A stretch of DNA of 64,000 nt, from assembly GCA_907163375.1 (NCBI GenBank), contig CAJQUW010007737.1, forward strand, positions 434,001 to 498,000, written 5' to 3'. This document shows, piece by piece, positions 35,245 to 43,135 of this stretch (the first letter of the stretch is position 1; every line of letters begins with the position of its first letter). The translations under genes and the position numbers were made by a program. The notes beneath the pieces are model-generated. The model worked only from the letters and a program-made list of their open reading frames with translations. It had not been told where the DNA came from and did not search any database. This stretch comes from Prostheceraeus crozeri (lineage: Eukaryota; Platyhelminthes; Polycladida; Euryleptidae).

Positions 35245-36670
35245 TGTGACCCAATCAGTTACATCACGAGGAATTGACCTGTTCTGATTAAGTTGAACAT
35301 TGCACTATGGTACTTGCATGTAAAGTCCAAGCATTTCTATCAATATTCGTTTTTACCTTTTACCTTCAGATTATTTCATCGTCCTTATCATTATTTGGCT
35401 GCGTTTTCTACTTATTTTCACAATCCGCTTTTATTCTTTCATCTCTATTCAGCTTATTAGGTAATTGGACGAATGACAAACATGTGATGAACCGAATCTC
35501 TATGCAGTTGTCGGAAATGATGGCTTGAATTCCTTTCTCAGAATGATGACAACTTTGTTGATATGAAAAGGGGACAATTCGATGCATTGAGAGTAAAATA
35601 TGTCTATAGTTTTCTTTAATGTGATATTGATGGGCACTCCTGCTGCTCTTTTCAATTATTTCCCACTTGAATGAGCGGGTGGCATCCCTTGATTGAGCAG
35701 TTATCTTTTATTGGAGAAAACACGGAAGATCTCATTTTTCAGAAAACTTCAATATTATGCCCATTGGATTTCTGTGTGTTTCTTTGATCCTGCATGCTCA
35801 GAAATCCGACAGTACAATATCAAGCATGAGACACAGGTAGAAGTAAGCGTTAGTAAAACGAAGGTGATGGAGTGCATTGGAGTAAATATCATCCGCGCGC
35901 AGACAATAATCTGCTTTATAAGTCAAACATTGTGATAAGAAAATTTTGAGAAGGGGTTAGAGGATGGCCTAGAAATTTTAACCAGAGATATAGAGGTATA
36001 TAATTCATTGTAACTGAGTAATTAGAGTTGTCAGTCGATATTTCATTTTTCTATGAAAGTCTTTTATACATCTCCAATGCCAAATTAGACGGCCTAAATT
36101 GCATAATTAAGGCCGTCTAATTGCTGTGTAATACCATTTAGGTTGAAGCACTTCACCGTCCATCTTCGCATTCCCAGTGAAAATGGCATTGAGGAGATTT
36201 CTATGGTTCTGAATTTGGACTTGTAGATATCTCAAGCTTGACATACTCTAATATTCAGAGCTGCATGGGCTATGTAGAAAATGATAATTGATTTGAGTCT
36301 TTTACAGATCAAAATCCTGGATTTTGACGTCATAGAATTTAGGTTCAGTAACAGCGTTAGTAGGCGCGTATGGCGCTACACGCCGACGATATAGGCTGTC
36401 ATTTGAAAGGTAATTTATCTTCAGTCACAATCTTGAGGCCGTTGACCGAGTTGAAGAATTGCTAATTGACCTAATTGACTATCAATGATGAGGTGAAATT
36501 GAACAGGTTAGATTCACTAATTTTGAATGACGTGCTTGGTGCGTGCTAGCTGAGCGATATGATATCTACAAAAGGCGGATCGACAGCCGCTATAACAACG
36601 CGTATTTGTGTGCACTAACGACATATCCAATAGAGCGAAGGCATGTTTGAGACCTTCAATGACTTGTGGC
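35245..36670. other. No gene recognised
   Basis: Host-like DNA downstream of the minisatellite. The only strong structure is the hairpin at 36,083-36,122. Confidence 0.5.
36083..36122. repeat. 13-bp perfect hairpin
   Basis: The arms 'aattagacggcct' (36,083-36,095) and its complement (36,110-36,122) enclose a 14-nt loop. There are no flanking genes to suggest a role. Confidence 0.7.
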
Positions 36671-36675
36671 AGCTA

Positions 36676-36920
36676 AACGTGGGCACAAAGGACTGAAGAT
36701 GCCAGACGCATGTGTACTGCCGAAATGAGGATGTTGAGATTGATGTGTGGAGTTAAGATCGAAGAGAGGAAACAGAATAACGAAATAAGACCAATGATGA
36801 AGGTCTTAAGTGTAGAAGACTGCATTGAACGTGAGAGGCTCACGTGGCACGGCCATGTAATGGGACGCGATGAAGAAATTGAACTGAAGACGGCAATGAA
36901 AGGGTATCAAGGCGAAGAGG
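36676..36920 (+). mobile_element. LINE 3' end of reverse-transcriptase ORF, part 1
   Basis: The + strand reads WAQRTEDARRMCTAEMRMLR, then LMCGV, then ERLTWHGHVMGRDEE. This is the well-known C-terminal signature (AEMRMLRWMCGV ... RLRWYGHVMRRDEE) of many animal non-LTR retrotransposon reverse transcriptases; the RTE-like clade is my best guess. The 5' part of the LINE is missing, so it was 5'-truncated or has decayed. The Polinton inserted inside this fragment and the LINE resumes at 52,547. Confidence 0.75.
36915..36920. repeat. Polinton target-site duplication, left
   Basis: 'aagagg' is repeated exactly at 52,541-52,546. Six bases is the known Polinton duplication length. Confidence 0.9.
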
Positions 36921-37350
36921 AGTAGTTTATAGTGTGACATCCGGCGCGACGCTTCGCTTCGCTTCGCTTCGCTTCGCTTGCGCCGGATGTCACACTTTTG
37001 CAGGTTTTTTCAAAAAATCAAAATTTCAAAAATTTCAAAAATTTAGGTAGACTTCAAATTTCACATGGCCGAAGGTCGAAGGGCGAAAATTTAAGCGTTT
37101 TTAAAAATACCCAATTTTTCAAATTTTTCAAAATCTCAAATTTGAGAATTATAATTTTTACCTTGAAAATCATGACCGTTCCAGGACACCGAAAAAATCA
37201 TAAAAGTTGAGAATTTCAAATTTGTAATTGTGATATTTTACTTTGAAAATCATGACCGTTCCAGGACACCGAAAATCATAAAAGTTGAGAATTTCAAATT
37301 TGTGATTATGATCATTTTCTTGCTCAAATCATGACCGCTCCTGGCGTTCT
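36921..37350. repeat. Polinton left terminal inverted repeat
   Basis: The outer ~220 bp is almost identical to the inverted right end; the inner part diverges. It opens with a hairpin whose 17-bp arms 'agtgtgacatccggcgc' (36,931-36,947) and complement (36,980-36,996) enclose five 'gcttc' repeats. Further in, a ~78-bp subrepeat carrying 'atcatgaccgttccaggaca' occurs about three times (near 37,170, 37,249 and 37,327). Confidence 0.9.
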
Positions 37351-37673
37351 TACAATTTATCTACTGCTTTGCACTCAGATGAACACTCAATTGTAGAGAA
37401 CATCTGCTTCTCGCATTTATGAATAAAAGGCATTTCAGTATAAAGAGCTGTGACTTCCCACTCAAACATTTGAAAGGAAACAATGTATGAAAGAACAAAC
37501 AGCTGCTACACCCACTTAGACATTTGTAAGACGTGGAATATATAACCAGCAAATCCTACTCCGGCGTCCCTTAAGAAATTTTTTTATTATAAAATGAACA
37601 ACATAAAGGAGTTTTTTAAATTAATGGAACAGAAACAACAACGAATTTTGATCTAAAGAAAATCGCACATCAA

Positions 37674-38039
37674 TTGGGAATAAAGAATTTTCATGTCCTA
37701 ATGAGAGACGAATTACAATTGATCAAAAATAGGCCAACTGTAAATTTCATAACGAATCTTCACACTTCAGACCAAAACGGCGTACATTGGTCAGCAGGTA
37801 TCTTTAGTAAAAACGGAGATAATTATTATTTTGACTCATACGGGCTTCCACCTACGAATGAAGTAAGAGAAATACTTGGCAATGGAATTTATAATACATT
37901 TCAAATTCAAAAACCGGGAACAACTTATTGTGGCCAATTATGTCTTTATGTTTTATTTAAATTACAAAAAGGAGTATCATTTCTTGATATTATGTTAGAA
38001 TTGAATAATAAAAATAATAATAATAATAATGATAATTAA
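37674..38039 (+). pseudogene. Polinton adenain-like cysteine protease
   Basis: This is the maturation protease that cleaves virion precursor proteins in adenoviruses and Polintons. The catalytic signatures appear in order: GVHWSAG with the histidine, FDSYG with the acidic residue, and YCGQLCLYVLF with the glutamine and a cysteine. An asparagine-rich tail (AAT repeat) ends the protein. It stands alone on the + strand just inside the left TIR, facing the integrase gene. There is no convincing start codon and the gene appears broken. Confidence 0.8.
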
Positions 38040-38043
38040 AAAG

Positions 38044-39402
38044 CTAAAGCTCAGTTCGTTGTAATTCATTTTGATAAAAACGGCCTCTGATATCCTCATT
38101 ATCTAAATCTTTAATTTCATAAGTAAACGGATAAGTTGGATTTATTTTACAAATTTCAAATATTTCTTTAGTCCAATAGCCAACAAAGCCTTTTTCAAAT
38201 TTATTCTTATATTTAAATATTCTAACTCTATCTCCAATTTTAAATTTCGGCTTAAGTTTCTGCAAATTCGGATTACTCTCATTCAAATTATTATTCTCGA
38301 ATATTTTCTTTCGTATCAAATCAGGGTCGTCAGAAGCATTCTTTGGAGTTTCTTCAATACCAGAATGAACTTTATTATTGTACTCTTCTACAATTCCTGG
38401 TAATATCTTCAACCATTTCTGATTTCTTTGCTCAGTAAATTTCTTGAATAATTTATTTTTTAACGTCCGATTGAATCTTTCTATCACTACAGCTTTTCCA
38501 GCGTTTTCAGTTGAATAAACAGTTTCAAATAGTGGCTGAACGTTTCGGTTATAAAATTCCGACCCTTTATCAACAAACAATTTCCTTGGCTTTCTATTAC
38601 TTTCTTTAAAGATTTCTTCAAACGCATATTTAACTGATAGACCACTTTTCTTTTTTAAAGGCTTTACCCAAGCATATCGTGTATATAAATCTGTAACGGT
38701 CAATGCGTATTTGTAGTCCCTTTCATTCGGCATATGAATAAGATCAGCACTCCAAATATCATCTTTATTAAATACTTTTACTTTCAATAAATATTTAGGC
38801 CTTCTGTATTCTTTATGAATTTCAGACGCGTAGGTTCGAGCGTTGCTCTCAGAGTTATTAGTTCGAGCGTTGCTCTCAGACAGCTTTGCTGTCGTTTCAT
38901 TTAAACCCTGACCGAATAATATTTTAGCTTGTAAAGCTTTCTTAACAAACATTCTTTCAATTTTTTCTCTAAATGTAGGATTTTGAATACTATCTAATTC
39001 TTGAATCATCTTCTTATCAGCTGCATGTCGAGAACTTAGATCATGATTTCGATAAGCTAAATCATGCCTGTAAGCTGCGGCATCTACTCTATTTATTGGT
39101 TCTTCACCTGGTTTCGGATTATTATTCTCATCTAGTCTTATATCTAATCGAGTTCCTGGACCAGTATATGAATGACCAGGAAGATGTTTTTCTTTCGAAT
39201 ATTTACTCCAAATAAATCCAGGAAAGTTTTCTAATGTTTTTTGTATGTCACCACCGAAGTGGTGTGGAACTTTGTTCTTGTCACCTCCAATATGCTGACA
39301 ATTTGAGTTTTTATTTTTGTTTAATAGATAATTCAATAAATCTAAATTAGAAATTTTTAATTTAGTTAAATTTTCGGAATTTGTAGAATTTGCGGAATCC
39401 AT
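38044..39402 (-). CDS. Integrase with N-terminal PLA2-like domain
   Basis: A continuous 452-residue ORF with an ATG start. Residues about 60-140 match the parvovirus VP1 phospholipase A2 fold: YTGPG (79-83, the calcium-loop motif), PINRVDAAAYRHDLAY with the catalytic His-Asp pair at 113-114, and a later AADKK. In parvoviruses this domain breaches the endosomal membrane. From about residue 200 there is a retrovirus-type rve integrase core: WSADLI (Asp220), VDKGSEF (Asp278), VIERFNRTL (Glu309). A C-terminal GDRVRIF...GYW...YEIKDL...GRFYQNEL region of the chromodomain/SH3-like Polinton type follows. A small in-frame repeat (SESNART twice) marks the joint between the two halves. Adintoviruses are known to carry PLA2-like genes and rve integrases; one ORF containing both is noteworthy. 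Confidence 0.85.
   Translation of the reverse strand: MDSANSTNSENLTKLKISNLDLLNYLLNKNKNSNCQHIGGDKNKVPHHFGGDIQKTLENFPGFIWSKYSKEKHLPGHSYTGPGTRLDIRLDENNNPKPGEEPINRVDAAAYRHDLAYRNHDLSSRHAADKKMIQELDSIQNPTFREKIERMFVKKALQAKILFGQGLNETTAKLSESNARTNNSESNARTYASEIHKEYRRPKYLLKVKVFNKDDIWSADLIHMPNERDYKYALTVTDLYTRYAWVKPLKKKSGLSVKYAFEEIFKESNRKPRKLFVDKGSEFYNRNVQPLFETVYSTENAGKAVVIERFNRTLKNKLFKKFTEQRNQKWLKILPGIVEEYNNKVHSGIEETPKNASDDPDLIRKKIFENNNLNESNPNLQKLKPKFKIGDRVRIFKYKNKFEKGFVGYWTKEIFEICKINPTYPFTYEIKDLDNEDIRGRFYQNELQRTEL
38829..38893. repeat. GC-rich hairpin cluster in integrase ORF
   Basis: Two copies of 'gttcgagcgttgctctcaga' 27 bp apart each contain the hairpin gagc-gtt-gctc (38,838-38,848 and 38,865-38,875). 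The hairpin gacagc-ttt-gctgtc follows at 38,879-38,893. The cluster is GC-rich in an AT-rich gene and is read in frame as a linker. Confidence 0.8.
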
Positions 39403-39426
39403 TTTTAAAGATAAAATAAATGTTTT

Positions 39427-39452
39427 ACCTTATGGACCAAAGGTCCTGAGGT
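39427..39452. repeat. GC hairpin after pX-like gene
   Basis: The stem ggacc-aaa-ggtcc (39,434-39,446) has outer acct/aggt pairing. It lies 3 bp past the stop of the minus-strand gene at 39,455-39,940. An almost identical hairpin follows the major capsid gene at 40,132-40,159. Confidence 0.75.
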
Positions 39453-39454
39453 TA

Positions 39455-39940
39455 TTACCGAATCATACTAGGACTTAGATATATTCCAGAACCATCTTTA
39501 GTTTCTTTAATTTCAATTAAATCATCAACATTGTGGAGAATATTTTTAAGAACTCGTTTTCCTTCATCAACTAATTTTAACTTACTAATAAAATTATCTA
39601 CTACTCCTTCACCCCTAGCAACTTTCTCTAACTCTCTATTATGTCGTTTTTGTTCTTCTAATGCTGCTTTCTCTGATTTATTTTTATTTACTGCTTGGAC
39701 AATACCAGCTGTCCCACCTGCAACACTTCCTGCTGCAGCTATGCCTCCTATTATTAGTGGAATTAATGGGAGAATACCGCCATTCTTTTCTTCTTGTAAT
39801 TGAATATTCTCTATCATTGGTTTACTTATGTAATACTTTTTTTTGTTAATCGTAATAGTTTTAGGGGTATTTTTGTCAACAATATTACGTAATTTTAATT
39901 CAACAGTTTTATTATTAATATTACTTTTCGCTTGCGACAT
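39455..39940 (-). CDS. Small hydrophobic virion-type protein (pX-like)
   Basis: 161 residues, ATG start directly preceded by 'ttaaaa'. A basic N-terminal half (KNTPKTITINKKKYYISKP) is followed by a glycine/alanine-rich hydrophobic segment (ILPLIPLIIGGIAAAGSVAG, about residues 55-74), then a charged helix and a C-terminal SGIYLSPSMIR. Polintons and adintoviruses carry small proteins of this kind, compared with adenovirus core or membrane-active proteins. The assignment is by layout and composition, not by a diagnostic motif. It sits between the integrase and the major capsid gene. Confidence 0.5.
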   Translation of the reverse strand: MSQAKSNINNKTVELKLRNIVDKNTPKTITINKKKYYISKPMIENIQLQEEKNGGILPLIPLIIGGIAAAGSVAGGTAGIVQAVNKNKSEKAALEEQKRHNRELEKVARGEGVVDNFISKLKLVDEGKRVLKNILHNVDDLIEIKETKDGSGIYLSPSMIR

Positions 39941-40131
39941 TTTTAATAAAAAAATTTTAAGTTATCAAAAATTTAAATCTATTCTAGTAATGAAAAAATT
40001 TTAAGTTAAGAATTTTTTTAATCTATTCTAGTTATGAAAAAATTTTTAAGTTAAGAATTTTTAAGTTAACAAAAATTTTAATCTATTCTTGTTATGAAAA
40101 AAATTAATTAATCGACTAAGTCTTGGGCTTT
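39941..40131. repeat. AT-rich intergenic repeats
   Basis: Between the pX-like gene and the major capsid gene, a ~50-bp AT unit containing 'aatctattctagt' and 'atgaaaaaattttaagtta' repeats about three times with variation. It may hold upstream control sequences of the minus-strand gene to its left. Confidence 0.6.
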
Positions 40132-40159
40132 AACCTATCGGACCAAAGGTCCTAAGGTT
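40132..40159. repeat. GC hairpin after major capsid gene
   Basis: The stem ggacc-aaa-ggtcc (40,140-40,152) has outer aacct/aggtt arms, immediately downstream of the capsid stop at 40,161. It is a near copy of the hairpin at 39,427-39,452. Confidence 0.75.
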
Positions 40160-40160
40160 A

Positions 40161-41494
40161 CTAACCGATCCTAACCATCTTCCCATTAAGAACTTCAATA
40201 GAATATTTTACATCTTCTAACAATAAACCATAAGCCATCAATGAAGTTGTGGAATCTTTCTTTTCAATATTAATTGTTACATCACAACCATTTTTAATAA
40301 TATCTTCAGATTGTGCACTTAAATCGAAACAGAAAATTGGATATAAATGTCTCCAATCTCCAGGAGTTAATTGTGGTTCAACTCCAAATTCTATACAAAG
40401 ATTTCGATAAGAATCATATCCTTCCATAAATTGATTATTGGTATCATCGAATCTTAATGGATCAATTGGATATCGAGTTTGATTTAATGAAACTTGTAAA
40501 CTTCGAATTGTATTAATATGAAAAATATTGTTGTTCTTATCAAAACTTGGAGAATTATTTCTTTGAAATGTTAGTAATAAATATCTTGGGGTATTCGCAG
40601 TTCTAGTAAAATGCCAGTTAAATCTTTGTTCGGAAAAAGTTACTGAACTAGCAGTACGCTTTAGAAAATTTACTGGAATTGGTTTGTTAGTATTTAATCT
40701 TTTTGCAATAGCTGTTTCAATCTCTAAACTAGGAGTAATATGCTTAATCCACCATTCAAGTCTATCAATTTTTAAATATGCTTTTTTTCCAGTATTACCA
40801 AAAAAGATTAATTCATTATTTGCTGTACGATGAATTATTAATTTAAATTTAATTGATATGATATTTTGTCATAATCTAAATATCCGAATAATGGAGACAA
40901 TGACCAATTTACTGTCTGTTTACTTTTCTTGTTAAATTCACGCCTTTCTTTATATGCATCATTATTTGTTTTATTTAAATGTTTTGCAATATTTTCTACA
41001 TCTTTCGCAATTCCTGCTGCATCTGTTCCAGCGTGAGTTAAATCATCAACAATTATACCATCATTAGTATCAGGAAACCAACCTTCGATTTCATGCTTTT
41101 TATTATTTTCACCAATTGTTACAAATCTAAGCATTGTATCAATTACACCTGGAGAATCACTTATTGTTTCTATATTTTGAGTTGCAACATCTAAACGCAT
41201 TTGTGTAAATAATCTTGGAAAAAAATTATTTTCTAGTGCAATATTATCGGTTTCTGGTAATGGTGTTGTAAAATTAGCATCACTATATAAAGAATATTCA
41301 CAATGTAAAAACGAATCAGGTAAATATATATAACTCTGCTGATTATCAACTTCAAAAATTAAATCACCTCCAGTATTTACTCTACTGGAAGATCCGGGAT
41401 TCATAGCAATTCTTATATAGTCATTCTTTTTTTGATTATTACTGACGAACGGAGGATCGTCTAATCTAAATTTATTTTCGATAAGCGAAGACAT
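40161..41494 (-). pseudogene. Polinton major capsid protein (double jelly roll)
   Basis: The N-terminal region (PPFVSNNQKKNDYIRIAMNP, SSRVNTGGDLIFEVDNQQS, YIYLPDSFLHCEYSL) and the C-terminal region (WRHLYPIFCFDLSAQSEDI, SLMAYGLLLEDVKYSIEV) match the start and end of Polinton double-jelly-roll capsid proteins. This protein would form the hexon-like capsomers of an icosahedral particle. The full span of about 1.33 kb is the size expected for the family. The gene is broken, with perhaps one to three breaks. It lies between the pX-like gene and another small virion-type gene. Confidence 0.85.
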
Positions 41495-41587
41495 TTTTAT
41501 AAAAAATAATTTGACTTTTTGTTTTTCTCACAGACAGAAAAAAATTTTACTAAAAAAATTACTAAAAAATTTTACTAAAATATAATT

Positions 41588-42103
41588 TTAGAATTTTGCT
41601 AGACCAGCTCCGCTGCTGACGCCATTACCTCTTATTTCTTCAATTGTTTTTTCATTATGTTTACTATCAGACGGAGCTCCGCTCCTCAAGGTTTCCCCAA
41701 CAGCAATGTTAGCAATTTTGTTCTTTGTTTCATCTGAAAGTTTTTTTAATTTTTTTAGTTCTTCGGAATCATTCCTAAGTTTACGAATAGCTTCTAGTTG
41801 TTTTAATTCGTTTTGAGACTTGACAGCATTTGATATTGCACTAGCTGTACTACCTATAGCAGCTGCTCCTTTTGCAGCAGATGTAATCAAATCTTTATTA
41901 TTTTTAATTAAGTTAACGATACTACCAATACCAGAGAAGATCCCAGCTCCTTCCGTGCGAACGGCACCTGCGGTGCCTAGGAACTTTTCTGTTCCGACTG
42001 TTTCTCTATTATCATAATGATAAACAGGATTCATACGTGGTTCATGAGCAATTTTTTGATTTGAAGCAAAATGTTTAAGATTGTGTTTATAAATTATAGG
42101 CAT
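41588..42103 (-). CDS. Small virion-type protein, pVI-like layout
   Basis: 171 residues, ATG start after 'cctaaaaa'. It has an aromatic/basic N-terminus (MPIIYKHNLKHF), a glycine/alanine-rich amphipathic segment (GIFSGIGSIVNLIKNNKDLI and AAKGAAAIGSTASAI, about residues 54-90), a charged coiled coil (KQLEAIRKLRNDSEELKKL) and a glycine-rich tail. An amphipathic helix near the start plus a short coil is the general layout of the adenovirus membrane-lytic protein VI. That parallel is inference. Two GC-rich hairpin clusters are read within its frame. Confidence 0.45.
   Translation of the reverse strand: MPIIYKHNLKHFASNQKIAHEPRMNPVYHYDNRETVGTEKFLGTAGAVRTEGAGIFSGIGSIVNLIKNNKDLITSAAKGAAAIGSTASAISNAVKSQNELKQLEAIRKLRNDSEELKKLKKLSDETKNKIANIAVGETLRSGAPSDSKHNEKTIEEIRGNGVSSGAGLAKF
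41674..41686. repeat. GC hairpin inside small virion-type gene
   Basis: ggagc-tcc-gctcc, a 5-bp stem with a 3-nt loop, in an otherwise AT-rich gene. Confidence 0.65.
41953..41977. repeat. Paired GC hairpins inside small virion-type gene
   Basis: ccgt-gcga-acgg (41,953-41,964) overlaps ggcacc-tgc-ggtgcc (41,963-41,977). They encode the small insert-like run FLGTAGAVRTEGA. Confidence 0.75.
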
Positions 42104-42145
42104 TTTTTAGGATTAAATTTGACTTTTGGGAAAAATATCTACGTG

Positions 42146-43033
42146 TTAAGATTTACGTTTGTGAATGGACAACAACTTCGAGATAACTTTATTAATTGCC
42201 TGTTGCACTTTATCTATTGCGTCAAGCAGTGTGTGATGTACTTTAATTTCTTTTCTATTAACTTGCATTTTCTCCTGATTCATCTTCAACGCCGTTTTAA
42301 GAGCATTTAACTTAACTTTAAGAACATCTAATTGTCTTTTAACAGCATCTAACTGTTCCTTATTTTCTTTAGAGTTTTCTTGTAAATTTTTCTTTAATTC
42401 ATTTTCTAAATTGATTTTAAGAGTTTTCATTTTATCAACTTTTTCATTAAGTGAGTTTACTTCATTTATTATTCTATTCATCTTTTTCATTTGTTGAGTA
42501 ATTTTAGAACTTAATTCATCAACACTTTTTTGGAATGTAGTTTGTAACTGCTTTAAATTTTTTTTAATTCTTTCAGGTAGTTTTTCTATTTCATCTTCTA
42601 ATTGTTCTTTCAATAGTTGTATCTGATGTTTATTTTTAATTACAGCAGATTTTAAATTTAAAGAAAGTAATATTAAAATTTTTGATTGTTCAGAAATCTT
42701 TTTAAAAAGTTTTGCTATATCTGCTTCTAGCTCTCTATCCTTTTTATCAAGTTTTAATAATTTTTCGTTTAATGATTTGTCATTAAGTTTAAGCAACTTT
42801 AATTCGTTCATCAGTGGAACCAAAACATCGTTTATATATTTTTCCTTTAAGTCATTGATTTGTGTATCAACATATTGTTTATTTGTCAACTCTGTATTTT
42901 GTTGCGGAAGAATAGAAAGATGCAATGGACCAGATAAAACGTCTCCAGTTTTCATGATATAATTTTCTATTTCTATTTCTAATTCACGATTATTCGGGAT
43001 ATATGCACCTCCACCAACATTTGGTAACATCAT
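42146..43033 (-). CDS. Fibre-like coiled-coil protein
   Basis: 295 residues starting MMLPNVGGGAYIP. Residues about 28-60 read MKTGDVLSGPLHLSILPQQN then NKQYVDTQI. This is the phage tail-fibre motif (GDxMxGPLxLxxxP ... NKxYVD). The rest is an almost unbroken heptad coiled coil, rich in Lys, Glu, Leu and Asn, to the C-terminus. A trimeric attachment fibre or spike is the natural reading. The C-terminus shows no obvious receptor-binding domain. It is transcribed divergently from the gene at 43,136. Confidence 0.6.
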   Translation of the reverse strand: MMLPNVGGGAYIPNNRELEIEIENYIMKTGDVLSGPLHLSILPQQNTELTNKQYVDTQINDLKEKYINDVLVPLMNELKLLKLNDKSLNEKLLKLDKKDRELEADIAKLFKKISEQSKILILLSLNLKSAVIKNKHQIQLLKEQLEDEIEKLPERIKKNLKQLQTTFQKSVDELSSKITQQMKKMNRIINEVNSLNEKVDKMKTLKINLENELKKNLQENSKENKEQLDAVKRQLDVLKVKLNALKTALKMNQEKMQVNRKEIKVHHTLLDAIDKVQQAINKVISKLLSIHKRKS

Positions 43034-43135
43034 TTTTTAACAATAAAAAAATCAATTTTTTCTAATAAAATAAAAAAATAAAATTTTTTCTAATAAAAAT
43101 AAAAAAATAAAATTTTTTGTAATAAAAATAAAAAA
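43034..43135. promoter_or_regulatory. Divergent AT-repeat intergenic region
   Basis: A 100-bp spacer separates two divergent genes. It consists of about three repeats of 'aaaattttttctaataaaaa' type sequence. Both ATGs abut A-runs. It probably holds both start regions; no further promoter element can be named. Confidence 0.5.

Noticed and set aside
36957-37210. Open frame of 70 residues inside the Polinton TIR, mirrored at 52,220-52,453
   Set aside because: It is a product of the TIR sequence itself, with AT-rich low-complexity peptide and no conserved start.
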